Below are positions 26,305 through 33,809 of a stretch of 35,711 bases of DNA, piece after piece (the first letter of the stretch is position 1; each line of letters begins with the position of its first letter). This DNA is from CAYGZQ01 sp964354375 [NCBI: uncultured Planctomycetota bacterium] (GTDB lineage: Bacteria > JAJVIF01 > JAPKYR01), in contig CAYGZQ010000043.1 of the NCBI GenBank assembly GCA_964354375.1, positions 1 through 35,711 of the forward strand, in the 5' to 3' direction. The notes beneath the pieces were generated by a model that worked only from the letters and a program-made list of their open reading frames with translations, was not told where the DNA came from and ran no database searches. The translations under genes and the position numbers were made by a program.

Positions 26305-26360
26305 CCGGTAGCTGCTATCCTTGATGCGAGCGCAGCGAGCATTAAGGTAGCTGCTACCGG
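26305..26360. repeat. left REP-like hairpin
   Basis: 56-bp imperfect palindrome: CCGGTAGCTGCTA arm, an inner stem CCTTGATGC/GCATTAAGG, loop GAGCGCAGCGA, then GTAGCTGCTACCGG. The transposase stop codon TAG lies inside its right arm. It is an inverted copy of the hairpin at 27080. Confidence 0.85.
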
Positions 26361-26992
26361 AGAGTCTGCTGCCGAAGCGCCATCACCCTCCCGACAAACG
26401 CTCTGTCCCCGAGGGGTGTGCCGGAGACCGTGCAGGCTCGAAGCTCATTCAGACTTTCCCGGTCTTCCTCTTGTCTCACCAGACGCTGCCAATCGCACGT
26501 TGCTGCGATTCTGCCCCAACTCTCGGAATTGACGAGACCTGCTCGGTCAGGCAAGCCCATGTGAGCGTCCGCGCTGGACCAGGGGTACTCGTTTGGGAGT
26601 GTCACGATCCCGGCGCGAACCGGGTTCCGATCGATGTATATCAGGGTACGGATGAAGTGGGCCTCATCCAGCGGACACGAGTAGAACCTGCTCTCCCAAA
26701 GGTGGCCGCTGCGGCTGTGACGGCGATTGGTTTCCTGAGCGAAAAAGCGGTGCGAATAGCCGATGGCGTCGACCAGAGATTTCTGCGCTGACGGGATTAC
26801 CGCGAGATGGACATGGTTGGTCATGAGGCAGTAACCGCACACCTCGAGACCGTAACGCAGACACCGCTCTTTCAAGATAGCGATGTACTGGTCGCGGTGC
26901 GTATCGTCAGCGAAGAGCGGTTGCTGATTGTTGCCGCGGTGGGTGACATGATGCGGCAGGCCGGGAATCACGATTCTTGCTTGTCTCGGCAC
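26354..26992 (-). CDS. REP-associated tyrosine transposase (Y1, IS200-like)
   Basis: 212 residues. Single-strand DNA transposase of the TnpA-REP (RAYT) type that cuts palindromic repeats at hairpins. Seen: RIVIPGLPHHVTHRGNNQQ at the start, the HUH metal motif NHVHL (His60, His62), YSHRFF with the probable nucleophile Tyr79, GHLWESRFYS, YIDRNPVRAGIV and YPWSS, all in family order. Length is typical and no frameshift is seen, so it may be active or domesticated. The stop codon TAG is part of the flanking hairpin repeat. It runs opposite to the genes on both sides. Confidence 0.93.
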   Translation of the reverse strand: MPRQARIVIPGLPHHVTHRGNNQQPLFADDTHRDQYIAILKERCLRYGLEVCGYCLMTNHVHLAVIPSAQKSLVDAIGYSHRFFAQETNRRHSRSGHLWESRFYSCPLDEAHFIRTLIYIDRNPVRAGIVTLPNEYPWSSADAHMGLPDRAGLVNSESWGRIAATCDWQRLVRQEEDRESLNELRACTVSGTPLGDRAFVGRVMALRQQTLR

Positions 26993-27017
26993 GAGGGAAT
27001 GATATCATATGCGCATG

Positions 27018-27077
27018 ATCCCGGTAGCTACCGGTTGACCCCGGTAGCTGACCCCGGTAGCTGCCCCCGGTAGCTGA
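27018..27077. repeat. 13-bp tandem repeats CCCCGGTAGCTGA
   Basis: Three head-to-tail copies at 27039-27051, 27052-27064 (last base C) and 27065-27077, preceded by a related unit with CCCGGTAGCTACCGG (27019-27033). The series runs directly into the right REP-like hairpin, whose first arm starts with the same CCGGTAGC. Confidence 0.85.
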
Positions 27078-27079
27078 CC

Positions 27080-27135
27080 CCGGTAGCAGCTACCTTGACA
27101 CTCGCTTCGCTCGTGTCAAGGCTAGCAGCTACCGG
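27080..27135. repeat. right REP-like hairpin
   Basis: 56-bp palindrome with inner stem CCTTGACAC/GTGTCAAGG and loop TCGCTTCGCTC. Its reverse complement matches the left hairpin at all but about eight positions, and inner-stem differences are compensatory, so pairing is kept. Confidence 0.85.
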
Positions 27136-27181
27136 GTGAGTGGGACAGCAGCTTCCGGGTGAGTGGGACAGCAGCTACCGG
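27136..27181. repeat. 23-bp tandem duplication
   Basis: GTGAGTGGGACAGCAGCT then T or A and CCGG, twice (27136-27158 and 27159-27181). Each ends in the same AGCAGCTNCCGG arm as the right hairpin, so these look like partial repeat copies left by replication or transposase activity. Confidence 0.8.
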
Positions 27182-27295
27182 CTTATCATCTGCAACTTTG
27201 GCGCTGCCAGGTAATCTACAGAGATGAGCAGAGCATGCGGTCGAAAGACTATCCAGGCTATTGTATAGGCCGGACGAGTGAGGTGAGGCGAGGTC

Positions 27296-27781
27296 ATGCA
27301 GACAGTGCAGCAGGTCGTCAAGTGGGGGCTGATAATCGCGGCGGCGCTCGTGATCCTGTTTGTCGTACGGGTCGTGTGCGCGGTCAATCAGCTGAGCGGC
27401 CACGAGGCGGAGCTCCGGAAAGCCATGGAGCCGATAGTCGCGGTCGACAAGATGATGCGCGACTGGGAGTCGCAGGGCTACAAAGTCGAGGCGCTCAGGC
27501 AGCTCGATCCCGATCCGGAGAACAGAAACCAGTTCATGCTTGAGTACCAGGTCACGAAGGCCGACGGGTCGGAGAGCTACAACTACCTCTGGGCGTTCAG
27601 GGGACCCGAGGGTACGAACGTGAACAGCGTCGACATGCTGAGCACAGTGGCGCGGCTCTATGAATTCGAGCTTGTGCCGCTGTCGGATCCCGCGAAGGGG
27701 GTGCACCCGCAGCTCGACTACTACATCAAGAACCTCACCGACGCCGACTTCGACAGGTTCAGCGAACGAGATCGGCACTGA
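27296..27781 (+). CDS. small single-pass membrane protein, function unknown
   Basis: 161 residues, ATG with a GAGGCGAGG site. One membrane helix at about 8-28 (VKWGLIIAAALVILFVVRVV), then a soluble domain of about 130 residues outside or inside the membrane, with KMMRDWESQGYKVEALRQLDP, SYNYLWAFRGPEG and a C-terminal DADFDRF. No family or motif recognised. The coding character is good (strong G/C third positions, clean start). It stands alone between the transposase unit and the convergent propeller gene, 29 bases from that stop. The 303-base gap before it (26993-27295) is mostly filled by the repeats described separately. Confidence 0.7.
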   Translation: MQTVQQVVKWGLIIAAALVILFVVRVVCAVNQLSGHEAELRKAMEPIVAVDKMMRDWESQGYKVEALRQLDPDPENRNQFMLEYQVTKADGSESYNYLWAFRGPEGTNVNSVDMLSTVARLYEFELVPLSDPAKGVHPQLDYYIKNLTDADFDRFSERDRH

Positions 27782-27810
27782 GAAGGCGGCTCGCGTAGCA
27801 ACCCCTCCTC

Positions 27811-29199
27811 TCAATCGCCCCCTGACTCCGTTTGAGGGTATTCAGTCCAGACCCACAGGAGGTCGCCTTCCGGGCTGAATTTACTCAGATACGTCCCGCC
27901 TCCGATTTTGAAAAGGAACGCCGGACCCGGATCGAGATCATTGGGTGTGTCACTCTGCGAGTAATAGCCGAGAACGACCAGGTTGCCGTCGCGGTCGGCG
28001 GATATCTGCCTGATTCCGGCGGTGGCACATGCTCGCCAGGTTCGAACCCATTCGATATTCCCTCCCGGTTCGAGTCTTGCGAGGAAAGCATCGTGCTTTT
28101 CGCTGCTGGTATCCGTCCCGGGCGGAAGGCCAGGGAGCAGAAGTTGTGGATAGTACCCGCCGGCGACCGCCAGATCGCCGTCAGGACAGAGCTCGATGTC
28201 TATGATGTTCTGACCTGTCCCAGGCCAATCCTTGACCCACACGCACGAGCCGTCTAGGTCTTGTCGACACAAGAACTGTCTGGAAGAGGACTCTTCTGTT
28301 CCCTGCGCTGCCACCGGTGCCGAGCTGCACGGTATGATCGCGCCGCAGGAACCCGCAAGATAGATGCAGTCGGGCGCGACGGCTAGCAGCTTGACCTCTG
28401 TCGATACCCCCGGCATTACCGGGCCTACCGGCTTAACCAAGTCAATGTCACCGTGGCTGTTAACCTTCATCAGGAGCCCAGCGTCGGAGCTTTGGCCCGT
28501 GGATAGTGCCGTTGACTCGGGGATCAAGTCCAGAGGACGGTAAAACGAGCCCGCGAGATACACATTGCCGGAGGCATCGAAGTCCGCGTCATAGATCCAG
28601 AGATCCCATGCGTGTCCCCACATGTAGTCGCTCTTGCTGTTCAGCTCGCACACGAACTGCACACCCGATCCGCCCTTGGTTTCACTCATATCTGTGCCGG
28701 GGCCGGGGTCGAGATCCAGGTATCCCTGCGATTGGCCTACCGCAACTACGTTGCCGTCGTTGTCCACCCGGCAGAATTGCGCGGTCTCGTAGCCTGGACC
28801 GGCCCATCGACGATCCCATATCAGGTTGCCCTTGCTGTCGTGCTTGGCGAGCATGAGATCATCCCCCGTGACCGATGTCGGATATAAGGTCCAGGTGATA
28901 ATGCAATCTTCCCGGTCCACGGAGATGCTTCGCGTCTGCCGGTCAAATCTCCCCATACCCAGATCGATCTCGGTGAGCGAGCGTCCGTCTTTGTCCACCC
29001 GCATGAGCACCGTTTTGTCTCTTGGATTGACTCTCGGATCGGCGGTCATTCGCCCGCCCACGATGATGATCATGCCTGAGGAGTCGACAGCCATGCCCTT
29101 AGGAAACACAGAAAGTCTGCCGGCAGGGAGGTGGGGTTTGCACACCGGGAAGACGAGAACGCACAGAAGCAGTGCTACTAATGGAATGCTTGCAGCCAT
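27811..29199 (-). CDS. exported beta-propeller repeat protein, function unknown
   Basis: 462 residues from the ATG at 29199; earlier in-frame starts (29253, 29307) lie at or before the predicted transcription start at about 29259. A hydrophobic signal (SIPLVALLLCVLVFPV) ends in Cys-Lys, which resembles but does not match a lipobox. The mature part holds at least seven blade-like repeats with Asp-x-Asp-Gly turns: VDKDGRSLTEIDL, KHDSKGNLIWDRRW, VDNDGNVVAVGQ, DASGNVYLAGSF, CPDGDLAVAGGYY, EPGGNIEWVRTW, SPEGDLLWVW. This matches SBBP-type seven-bladed propellers. The DLDPGPG motif (twice) is typical of that group. No enzyme residues recognised; a surface or periplasmic binding role is inferred. Confidence 0.75.
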   Translation of the reverse strand: MAASIPLVALLLCVLVFPVCKPHLPAGRLSVFPKGMAVDSSGMIIIVGGRMTADPRVNPRDKTVLMRVDKDGRSLTEIDLGMGRFDRQTRSISVDREDCIITWTLYPTSVTGDDLMLAKHDSKGNLIWDRRWAGPGYETAQFCRVDNDGNVVAVGQSQGYLDLDPGPGTDMSETKGGSGVQFVCELNSKSDYMWGHAWDLWIYDADFDASGNVYLAGSFYRPLDLIPESTALSTGQSSDAGLLMKVNSHGDIDLVKPVGPVMPGVSTEVKLLAVAPDCIYLAGSCGAIIPCSSAPVAAQGTEESSSRQFLCRQDLDGSCVWVKDWPGTGQNIIDIELCPDGDLAVAGGYYPQLLLPGLPPGTDTSSEKHDAFLARLEPGGNIEWVRTWRACATAGIRQISADRDGNLVVLGYYSQSDTPNDLDPGPAFLFKIGGGTYLSKFSPEGDLLWVWTEYPQTESGGD

Positions 29200-29265
29200 G
29201 CGGACACTTTCCCGCCGAGGGGACTGAGAGGTCTGTATCCCTGCGCCGTGCATTTCGCTATTCAA

Positions 29266-29274
29266 ATTATAACA
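29266..29274 (-). promoter_or_regulatory. extended -10 promoter for the propeller gene
   Basis: On the minus strand TGT then TATAAT (hexamer 29271-29266), in the string ATGTTATAATT shared with the gpmI and kinase-cluster promoters. It is about 67 bases upstream of the chosen start at 29199. Confidence 0.6.
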
Positions 29275-29313
29275 TGGATTTGCGCGGCAGCCGCTTCCTG
29301 CTCGCAACCGTTC

Positions 29314-29658
29314 TCAAGACTCCATCTCCAGCACCTTCAGGGCGGCTTCTACTCGCGATTTCAGTTCGGGCAGATTCCGAATCACTACGTCCCAAACTAC
29401 CTGGCTGTCGATTTCGAAATAGTCGTGCACGAGAATGTGGCGCATGCCGATGATCTGCGGCCACGGGATTTCAGGGAACCGTTCGCGCACGTCCGGAGGC
29501 AAAGCCCGCGCCGCTTCGCCGATGATCTGCAGATGCCTCACGACCCAACTCTGAACGAGCTCGTCTTTCTCAAAGGCTCCCGCACCGCGAGCGGCATAGC
29601 GCTCGATGCGGTCAATCGCCTCGAGGATGTCATGCAGCCGTTCCGACGGATTCCTCAC
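29314..29658 (-). CDS. hepT: HepT-like HEPN-domain toxin (DUF86)
   Basis: 114 residues from a GTG that overlaps the MntA stop (GTGA). HEPN ribonuclease signature RHILVHDY: Arg73 and His78 in the Rx4H motif, and Tyr80, the residue that MntA-type antitoxins AMPylate in studied HepT systems. The rest is a helical bundle (LQIIGEAARALPPDVRERFP is a typical DUF86 stretch). It would cut RNA, likely tRNA, when not blocked. Translational coupling to the antitoxin gene upstream supports a toxin-antitoxin pair. Confidence 0.92.
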   Translation of the reverse strand: MRNPSERLHDILEAIDRIERYAARGAGAFEKDELVQSWVVRHLQIIGEAARALPPDVRERFPEIPWPQIIGMRHILVHDYFEIDSQVVWDVVIRNLPELKSRVEAALKVLEMES

Positions 29659-29945
29659 AGCGCCACCGCCTCTTTCAGGACACGGTCGCGTATCCGTTCC
29701 TTCAATCCGCGCTCCGTGACCACGTCCACATCCCTGCCGAGCAGCTCGCGCACCTCCATGAGAAACCCCCCCATGTCGAGCAACGTTCGTCCCGGCTCCA
29801 TCTCGACGAGGAAGTCTATGTCGCTGTCCTTATCCGCCTGGCCACGTGCAACGGAGCCGAATATCCTTATGTTCCGCACGCCGTGTTTCGCTGCGATTCG
29901 CAGAATGTCGTCGCGGTTCTTCTTCAATAGATCGGCAGTTCTCAT
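29655..29945 (-). CDS. mntA: MntA-like minimal nucleotidyltransferase antitoxin
   Basis: 96 residues. The nucleotidyltransferase signature is complete: GSVARG at 30-35 followed by SDIDFLVE with Asp42 and Asp44 as metal ligands. In characterised pairs this protein adds AMP to a Tyr of HepT and so neutralises it. The gene comes first and overlaps hepT by four bases. It has its own extended -10 promoter at 29988-29996. Small size and lack of other domains are normal. Confidence 0.93.
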   Translation of the reverse strand: MRTADLLKKNRDDILRIAAKHGVRNIRIFGSVARGQADKDSDIDFLVEMEPGRTLLDMGGFLMEVRELLGRDVDVVTERGLKERIRDRVLKEAVAL

Positions 29946-29987
29946 AGACCGGCTCCCATAAGGCCGAACTGGGCTAAGGCATTAATT

Positions 29988-29996
29988 ATCATAACA
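29988..29996 (-). promoter_or_regulatory. extended -10 promoter for mntA-hepT
   Basis: On the minus strand TGT then TATGAT (hexamer 29993-29988), 43 bases upstream of the mntA ATG, in AT-rich sequence. Confidence 0.5.
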
Positions 29997-30044
29997 CAAT
30001 GCCGATGTGACATCAGTGGTCACTCAGCAGGTCGGGCTGTTCTC

Positions 30045-30073
30045 TTGACTAACGCATGGGTGGATGATATACA
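30045..30073 (+). promoter_or_regulatory. promoter for tRNA-His
   Basis: TTGACT at 30045-30050, 17-base spacer, TATACA at 30068-30073, with TG at 30065-30066 as an additional extended -10. This is the best complete promoter in the window and starts about 12 bases before the tRNA. Confidence 0.75.
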
Positions 30074-30091
30074 GAGAACGCCGGCGAACAT

Positions 30092-30169
30092 GGTACCTGT
30101 AGCTCAGCTGGTTAGAGCGCCTGACTGTGGATCAGGAGGTCGAGGGTTCAAATCCCTCCAGGTACCCCA
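30092..30169 (+). tRNA. tRNA-His (anticodon GTG)
   Basis: Full cloverleaf with encoded CCA. Acceptor GTACCTG (30093-30099) pairs with CAGGTAC (30159-30165). The extra G at position -1 (30092) faces C73 (30166), the identity pair of bacterial tRNA-His. Anticodon stem CCTGA/TCAGG with loop CTGTGGA, anticodon at 30127-30129. The T loop is GTTCAAAT. It reads CAC and CAT. The histidyl-tRNA synthetase gene follows 82 bases later. Confidence 0.98.
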
Positions 30170-30184
30170 AAACCCGCCTGAAGC

Positions 30185-30208
30185 CCCGGTCCCTGACCGG
30201 GATTTTTT
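30185..30208 (+). terminator. intrinsic terminator after tRNA-His
   Basis: CCCGGTC (30185-30191), loop CCT, GACCGGG (30195-30201), then A and six T. It separates tRNA-His from hisS, or may act as a partial attenuator for hisS. Confidence 0.85.
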
Positions 30209-30212
30209 GATG

Positions 30213-30218
30213 TACAAT
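30213..30218 (+). promoter_or_regulatory. possible -10 for hisS
   Basis: TACAAT right after the terminator T-run, 33 bases before the hisS ATG. No -35 is convincing, since that position falls in the terminator stem. Read-through from the tRNA promoter is the alternative. Confidence 0.35.
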
Positions 30219-30251
30219 ACCGCCCGGTAATATGGCATCAAGGACGGTTCG

Positions 30252-31544
30252 ATGAGCGCGAAATACCAGGCCCCGAGGGGCACGATCGATTTTCTCCCTC
30301 CCGAAAGCCTCAAGCTGCTGCACGTGGAGGCCGTGTTTCGCGACCTCGCGGAGAACTACGGGTATCTTCCGGTGCGCACGCCGATGTTCGAGTCGACCGA
30401 GCTTTTCGCGCGCGGAGCGGGGGAATCGAGCGACATAGTGTCGAAGGAGATGTACACCTTCGCCGACAAAAAGGGCCGGAGCATGACCTTGAGGCCGGAG
30501 GGAAACCCCGGTGTCGTGCGGGCCCTTATCCAGGCCGGATGGAATTTCGCGGAGCAGTCGAGGCTCTACTATGTCGGCTCGATGTTCCGCTACCAGCGTC
30601 CGCAGAAGGGTCGGTACCGGGAGCACACCCAGGCCGGGGTGGAGATTTTCGGGGCGGGATCGGTGACCGCGGATGTCGAGGTGATAAGCCTGGGGGTCAG
30701 CTTCCTGAGCGCTCTCGGGATCGAGAATCTGAGGGTTGCTGTGAACTCGCTCGGGTCGGCCGAGGATCGCGCCGGATATAATGCTGACCTCAAAAAATTC
30801 GTCGAAGATCGCCGGGACGATTTCTGTCCGGACTGCCACAACCGGGTCGAGCACAATCCGTTGAGAGTGTTCGACTGCAAGGTTCCCGAATGCCTCAAGG
30901 TGCTCACGGAAGCGCCGCGCATCGATAAGGCGCTTTCGAAAGAATCGCGCGAGCGTTTCAGGGCGCTGTGGGAGCTTCTGAGAGCGGAGGATATTGCGAT
31001 AGAGGTCGATCCGATGCTGGTCAGGGGCCTGGATTATTACACGCACACGGTATTCGAAGTGATGATGGAAGGTGCGACGGGCCAGCAGGCGAGCCTCATG
31101 GGCGGAGGGCGTTACGACGGACTCGTGGAGCTTTACGGCGGTCCGCCGACGCCTGCGATGGGATTCGGCTCCGGTCTGGAGCGAATCTCGGAGTCCATCG
31201 ACTGGACTGATATCGAGGACCTCATCCAGCCGGAGGTGGACATCGCGGTGATCGGGCTCGGAGAGGAAGCTCTGCGCGCGGCCTCGACGATTGCGAACAC
31301 CCTCAGGGCGTCGGGACTTGTTGTTCATATCGATCACCGGGGTACATCGTTCCGAAACCAGCTCGGTCAGGCGAACGCGCTGAAAGCCGCTGCGGCGGTG
31401 ATTATCGGGGAAGACGAGCTGAAGGCCGAGGTCGCAATATTGAAAGATATGGATTCGGGAGAGCAGGAAAGCGTGCCGTTGGGCTTGGTGGTAGAATATG
31501 TCCTGCAGGCGTTCGGTGGGGAAGAGGAGCCCGAACCAGACTGA
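30252..31544 (+). CDS. hisS: histidyl-tRNA synthetase
   Basis: 430 residues, normal for bacterial HisRS, a class II synthetase that charges tRNA-His in the cytoplasm. Motifs in order: PRGTIDFLPPES at the start, motif 1 region (YGYLPVRTPMFE), TLRPEGNPGVVRA, motif 2 GSMFRYQRPQKGRYREHTQAGVE (central part), the HisRS-specific LVRGLDYYTHTVFE at about 256-269, motif 3 PAMGFGSGLERI, and a C-terminal anticodon-binding domain (VDIAVIGLGEEA, VHIDHRGTSFRNQLGQANAL). REHTQ replaces the more common REFHQ. Ribosome site AAGGA. It heads a tight run of five genes to 35595 and follows its own tRNA. Confidence 0.97.
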   Translation: MSAKYQAPRGTIDFLPPESLKLLHVEAVFRDLAENYGYLPVRTPMFESTELFARGAGESSDIVSKEMYTFADKKGRSMTLRPEGNPGVVRALIQAGWNFAEQSRLYYVGSMFRYQRPQKGRYREHTQAGVEIFGAGSVTADVEVISLGVSFLSALGIENLRVAVNSLGSAEDRAGYNADLKKFVEDRRDDFCPDCHNRVEHNPLRVFDCKVPECLKVLTEAPRIDKALSKESRERFRALWELLRAEDIAIEVDPMLVRGLDYYTHTVFEVMMEGATGQQASLMGGGRYDGLVELYGGPPTPAMGFGSGLERISESIDWTDIEDLIQPEVDIAVIGLGEEALRAASTIANTLRASGLVVHIDHRGTSFRNQLGQANALKAAAAVIIGEDELKAEVAILKDMDSGEQESVPLGLVVEYVLQAFGGEEEPEPD

Positions 31545-31564
31545 TCGCCTGCGTGTATCAAGGC

Positions 31565-32914
31565 ATGACAATCCTGCCCGCATATATCGTCCGATTAAGT
31601 CTTCCGTTCGTTCTGATAATCCTTCTGAGCGGCGTCATACTCCCGTCGACCGCGTACGCCGGCCAGATGTACCTTGAATACAGCGGTGAGCTTGTAAGCG
31701 GCTATTCATTTTTCCGCGGGGCGTTCGATCTGGGCGACATCAACAGGGACGGCGCGGATGAGATGGTGATAGCGGACGATGAGGGCGGTTTCCACGTGTA
31801 TCGCTTCACCCGGGGCGGGTTTGTGCCCATCTGGATAAGCGATCCGCTGGTGGAAGACGGCTACATGGTGGCGGTGGAGATCATTCATGACAGGATGCCC
31901 GGGATCAGGCCGCAAATACTCCTTCTGGACTCGCTTGGCACGCTTCACCAGGTGCAGTACACGGGCTACCTGTTCGAGGAGACCGCGAAATACGAGAATT
32001 ACCGTCTGCCCGGTGAGTCGGGACGGCTTGTGGTGACGGACATCGGTGGAGGCCAGAGAACGGTCCTCATCGCTCTGCCGGCTTCAAACAGGGATTCGTC
32101 CGGCACGCAGAAACCATCCTCGGGAGGCGCCGACTTTCAGCAGTGGGCGGGCATGGTGCTGTACAAGCTTACGTCGGACGGGCTTGTCGAGCTCACCGAG
32201 GAAGAGGTATCGGAGCTGCAGGAAGGGGAAGTGTATTTTGTGCAGGACCTGACCAAGCTTGATGTGAGCGAGCTGGAAGAAATCGGTGCCGAGGCGGGCA
32301 AGCTGTACGCGGGAACCGGCGGCGAAGCGGACAGGGTGGGCATCGCGGACCTGGACCAGGATGCGCTCCTGGAGCTTCTGATTTCCGTGAGCGACCCCAA
32401 CCGTCCGATAGACCGGCTCCAGATTTTCAGGCAGGACGGCGGCACGTTCACGGTCCAGATAACCCTGGAGCTCCCATTGATAAACGAGATGGTCCTGGGG
32501 GACATCGACGGTGACGATTTCAGCGAGATCGTCGGACTGACATACGACGGCGAAGTGCTGGTGTATCAGTACGATCCTCTGACCGTCCGACTCGCCGACG
32601 GGACCGAGGTCGCGTGGGAGACTCCGCACATGGAGATCGACGGCACGATCTGGGTTGGGCTGGGAGGATTCGAGACTCTCGGTTGCACCATGGTGGAGGA
32701 AGCCGACAGTCTTCAGGTGAGCCACAGCGGGCACGCTGTCACGCTTGACAGGGAAGGGAAGCTGTTAAGATGCGGTGACCAGATTCTGCTTCCGGACGTT
32801 CCGGATGCGGCTCTCGAATCGACGCCATACCTGCCCTTGCTTTCCGTCCTCGACTGCCTGGGTTTTCGATACACGTATGATCCGCGACAGAACCTGGTGG
32901 AACTGGAGCCTTGA
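31565..32914 (+). CDS. exported FG-GAP (integrin-like) protein with copper amine oxidase-like stalk domain
   Basis: 449 residues from the ATG at 31565 (a GTG at 31553 also fits; neither has a strong ribosome site). Signal peptide 9-33 ending PSTAYAG. Three FG-GAP/VCBS motifs with Asp-rich calcium loops: DLGDINRDGADEMVIAD, GIADLDQDALLELLIS and LGDIDGDDFSEIVGLTYDG. Between them is an acidic stretch (LTEEEVSELQEGEVYF). The last 70 residues (AVTLDREGKLLRCGDQILLP through FRYTYDPRQNLVELEP) match the stalk domain named after copper amine oxidase N-terminus, a surface-binding module. No catalytic site. Binding to cell wall or polysaccharide is inferred. It begins 20 bases after hisS and overlaps the next gene. 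Confidence 0.78.
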   Translation: MTILPAYIVRLSLPFVLIILLSGVILPSTAYAGQMYLEYSGELVSGYSFFRGAFDLGDINRDGADEMVIADDEGGFHVYRFTRGGFVPIWISDPLVEDGYMVAVEIIHDRMPGIRPQILLLDSLGTLHQVQYTGYLFEETAKYENYRLPGESGRLVVTDIGGGQRTVLIALPASNRDSSGTQKPSSGGADFQQWAGMVLYKLTSDGLVELTEEEVSELQEGEVYFVQDLTKLDVSELEEIGAEAGKLYAGTGGEADRVGIADLDQDALLELLISVSDPNRPIDRLQIFRQDGGTFTVQITLELPLINEMVLGDIDGDDFSEIVGLTYDGEVLVYQYDPLTVRLADGTEVAWETPHMEIDGTIWVGLGGFETLGCTMVEEADSLQVSHSGHAVTLDREGKLLRCGDQILLPDVPDAALESTPYLPLLSVLDCLGFRYTYDPRQNLVELEP

Positions 32915-32916
32915 AT

Positions 32917-33780
32917 GTGACTGAGCCCAGCGAGTTCAAACGCCGGCTCTATCCGTTTACTATCGTCTGGGCGTTTGTGTATGCGATCTGCCTGTGGCTC
33001 TCCGCACGGGAAGGCTTTCCGGTCGATATCGGCTACTTCCTGGTGCTGGGACTGGGCGTTCCTCTCACGATTCTCACCGCCGCGGAATGGTCGGCGCATC
33101 TTCCCGGAAGAAAATCCACGTTCTTTGTCCTGCTTGCGTGTGCGGCATGGTGGCTTGCATCGCTGCTCCTCGTGCGCGCTGAATATAACTGGCGCATCTG
33201 GCACACGCTGAACACGATGATGCTTCTGATCGGCACTTTCACGATCGGAAACTGGCTTGCGGGAGAGATCGAGAAGGTCGGGCATCTGATACCGGTGGGA
33301 ATCCTGGGGACCCTCGTCGACATCTGGAGCGTATTCCAGGGTCCGAGCAAGTCGGTGGGCAAGCAGGTTGTGGAGCACGTGCAGCGGCAGATTGCGTCGG
33401 GCGCCTGGCAGCCTCCGCCCGTCGTGGAGTTTCTCATTCTGAGCTGGCCGCAGCCGGGTGCGGGTCTGATGACGCCGCTGTTCGGGCTGGGGGACCTCGT
33501 TTTCATGGCGGTTTTCCTTGCGTCAAGCAGGCGGTTCGGGATTTCGCTTGTGAAGACCGTCCTGCTCATGGCTGCGGCGCTGGCGGTGTCTTTCACTCTT
33601 GTGTTCGTATTCAACGCGCCGATCCCCGCACTTCCGTTCATCTGCGGGTTCTTCGTTCTCGGCAACCTGAGGAGTCTGTCATTGACCAGGAACGAATGGA
33701 GAATCACATTGATTGTCTCGTTTGCCGTGCTTGCGGTTGGTCTGAGCAACTGGCTCGTCAGGGCTTTCATTGGAGGATGA
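32917..33780 (+). CDS. multi-pass inner-membrane protein, function unknown
   Basis: 287 residues from the GTG at 32917, which has GGAG nine bases upstream inside the previous gene; a TTG at 32911 (TTGA overlap) is the alternative. About eight hydrophobic segments: near 13-30, 34-55, 66-85, 94-112, 125-140, 180-198, 206-228 and 260-280. One longer polar loop at about 143-175 (QGPSKSVGKQVVEHVQRQI) probably faces one side. No family recognised. Placement between the FG-GAP protein and PGI/PMI in a tight operon suggests cotranscription, not a function. Confidence 0.75.
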   Translation: MTEPSEFKRRLYPFTIVWAFVYAICLWLSAREGFPVDIGYFLVLGLGVPLTILTAAEWSAHLPGRKSTFFVLLACAAWWLASLLLVRAEYNWRIWHTLNTMMLLIGTFTIGNWLAGEIEKVGHLIPVGILGTLVDIWSVFQGPSKSVGKQVVEHVQRQIASGAWQPPPVVEFLILSWPQPGAGLMTPLFGLGDLVFMAVFLASSRRFGISLVKTVLLMAAALAVSFTLVFVFNAPIPALPFICGFFVLGNLRSLSLTRNEWRITLIVSFAVLAVGLSNWLVRAFIGG

Positions 33781-33809
33781 TCAATTCGGCCATGCTATGG
33801 AGATGAATC

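Larger units (their letters stand above)
26305..27181. mobile_element. RAYT transposase unit with flanking REP-like repeats
   Basis: A REP-associated tyrosine transposase gene (minus strand, 26354-26992) is enclosed by two inverted copies of a 56-bp palindromic hairpin (26305-26360 and 27080-27135). Short tandem repeats (27018-27077 and 27136-27181) adjoin the right hairpin. This is the arrangement of a REPtron. The outer limits are given from the outermost repeat visible; I see no target-site duplication, as expected for Y1 transposases. Confidence 0.8.

Noticed and set aside
27018-27181. Possible CRISPR array
   Set aside because: Units are 13 and 23 bp and directly adjacent with no spacers; they are parts of the REP-like hairpin arm.
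30045-30230. 61-codon plus-strand frame
   Set aside because: It reads through tRNA-His and its terminator, so it is not coding.
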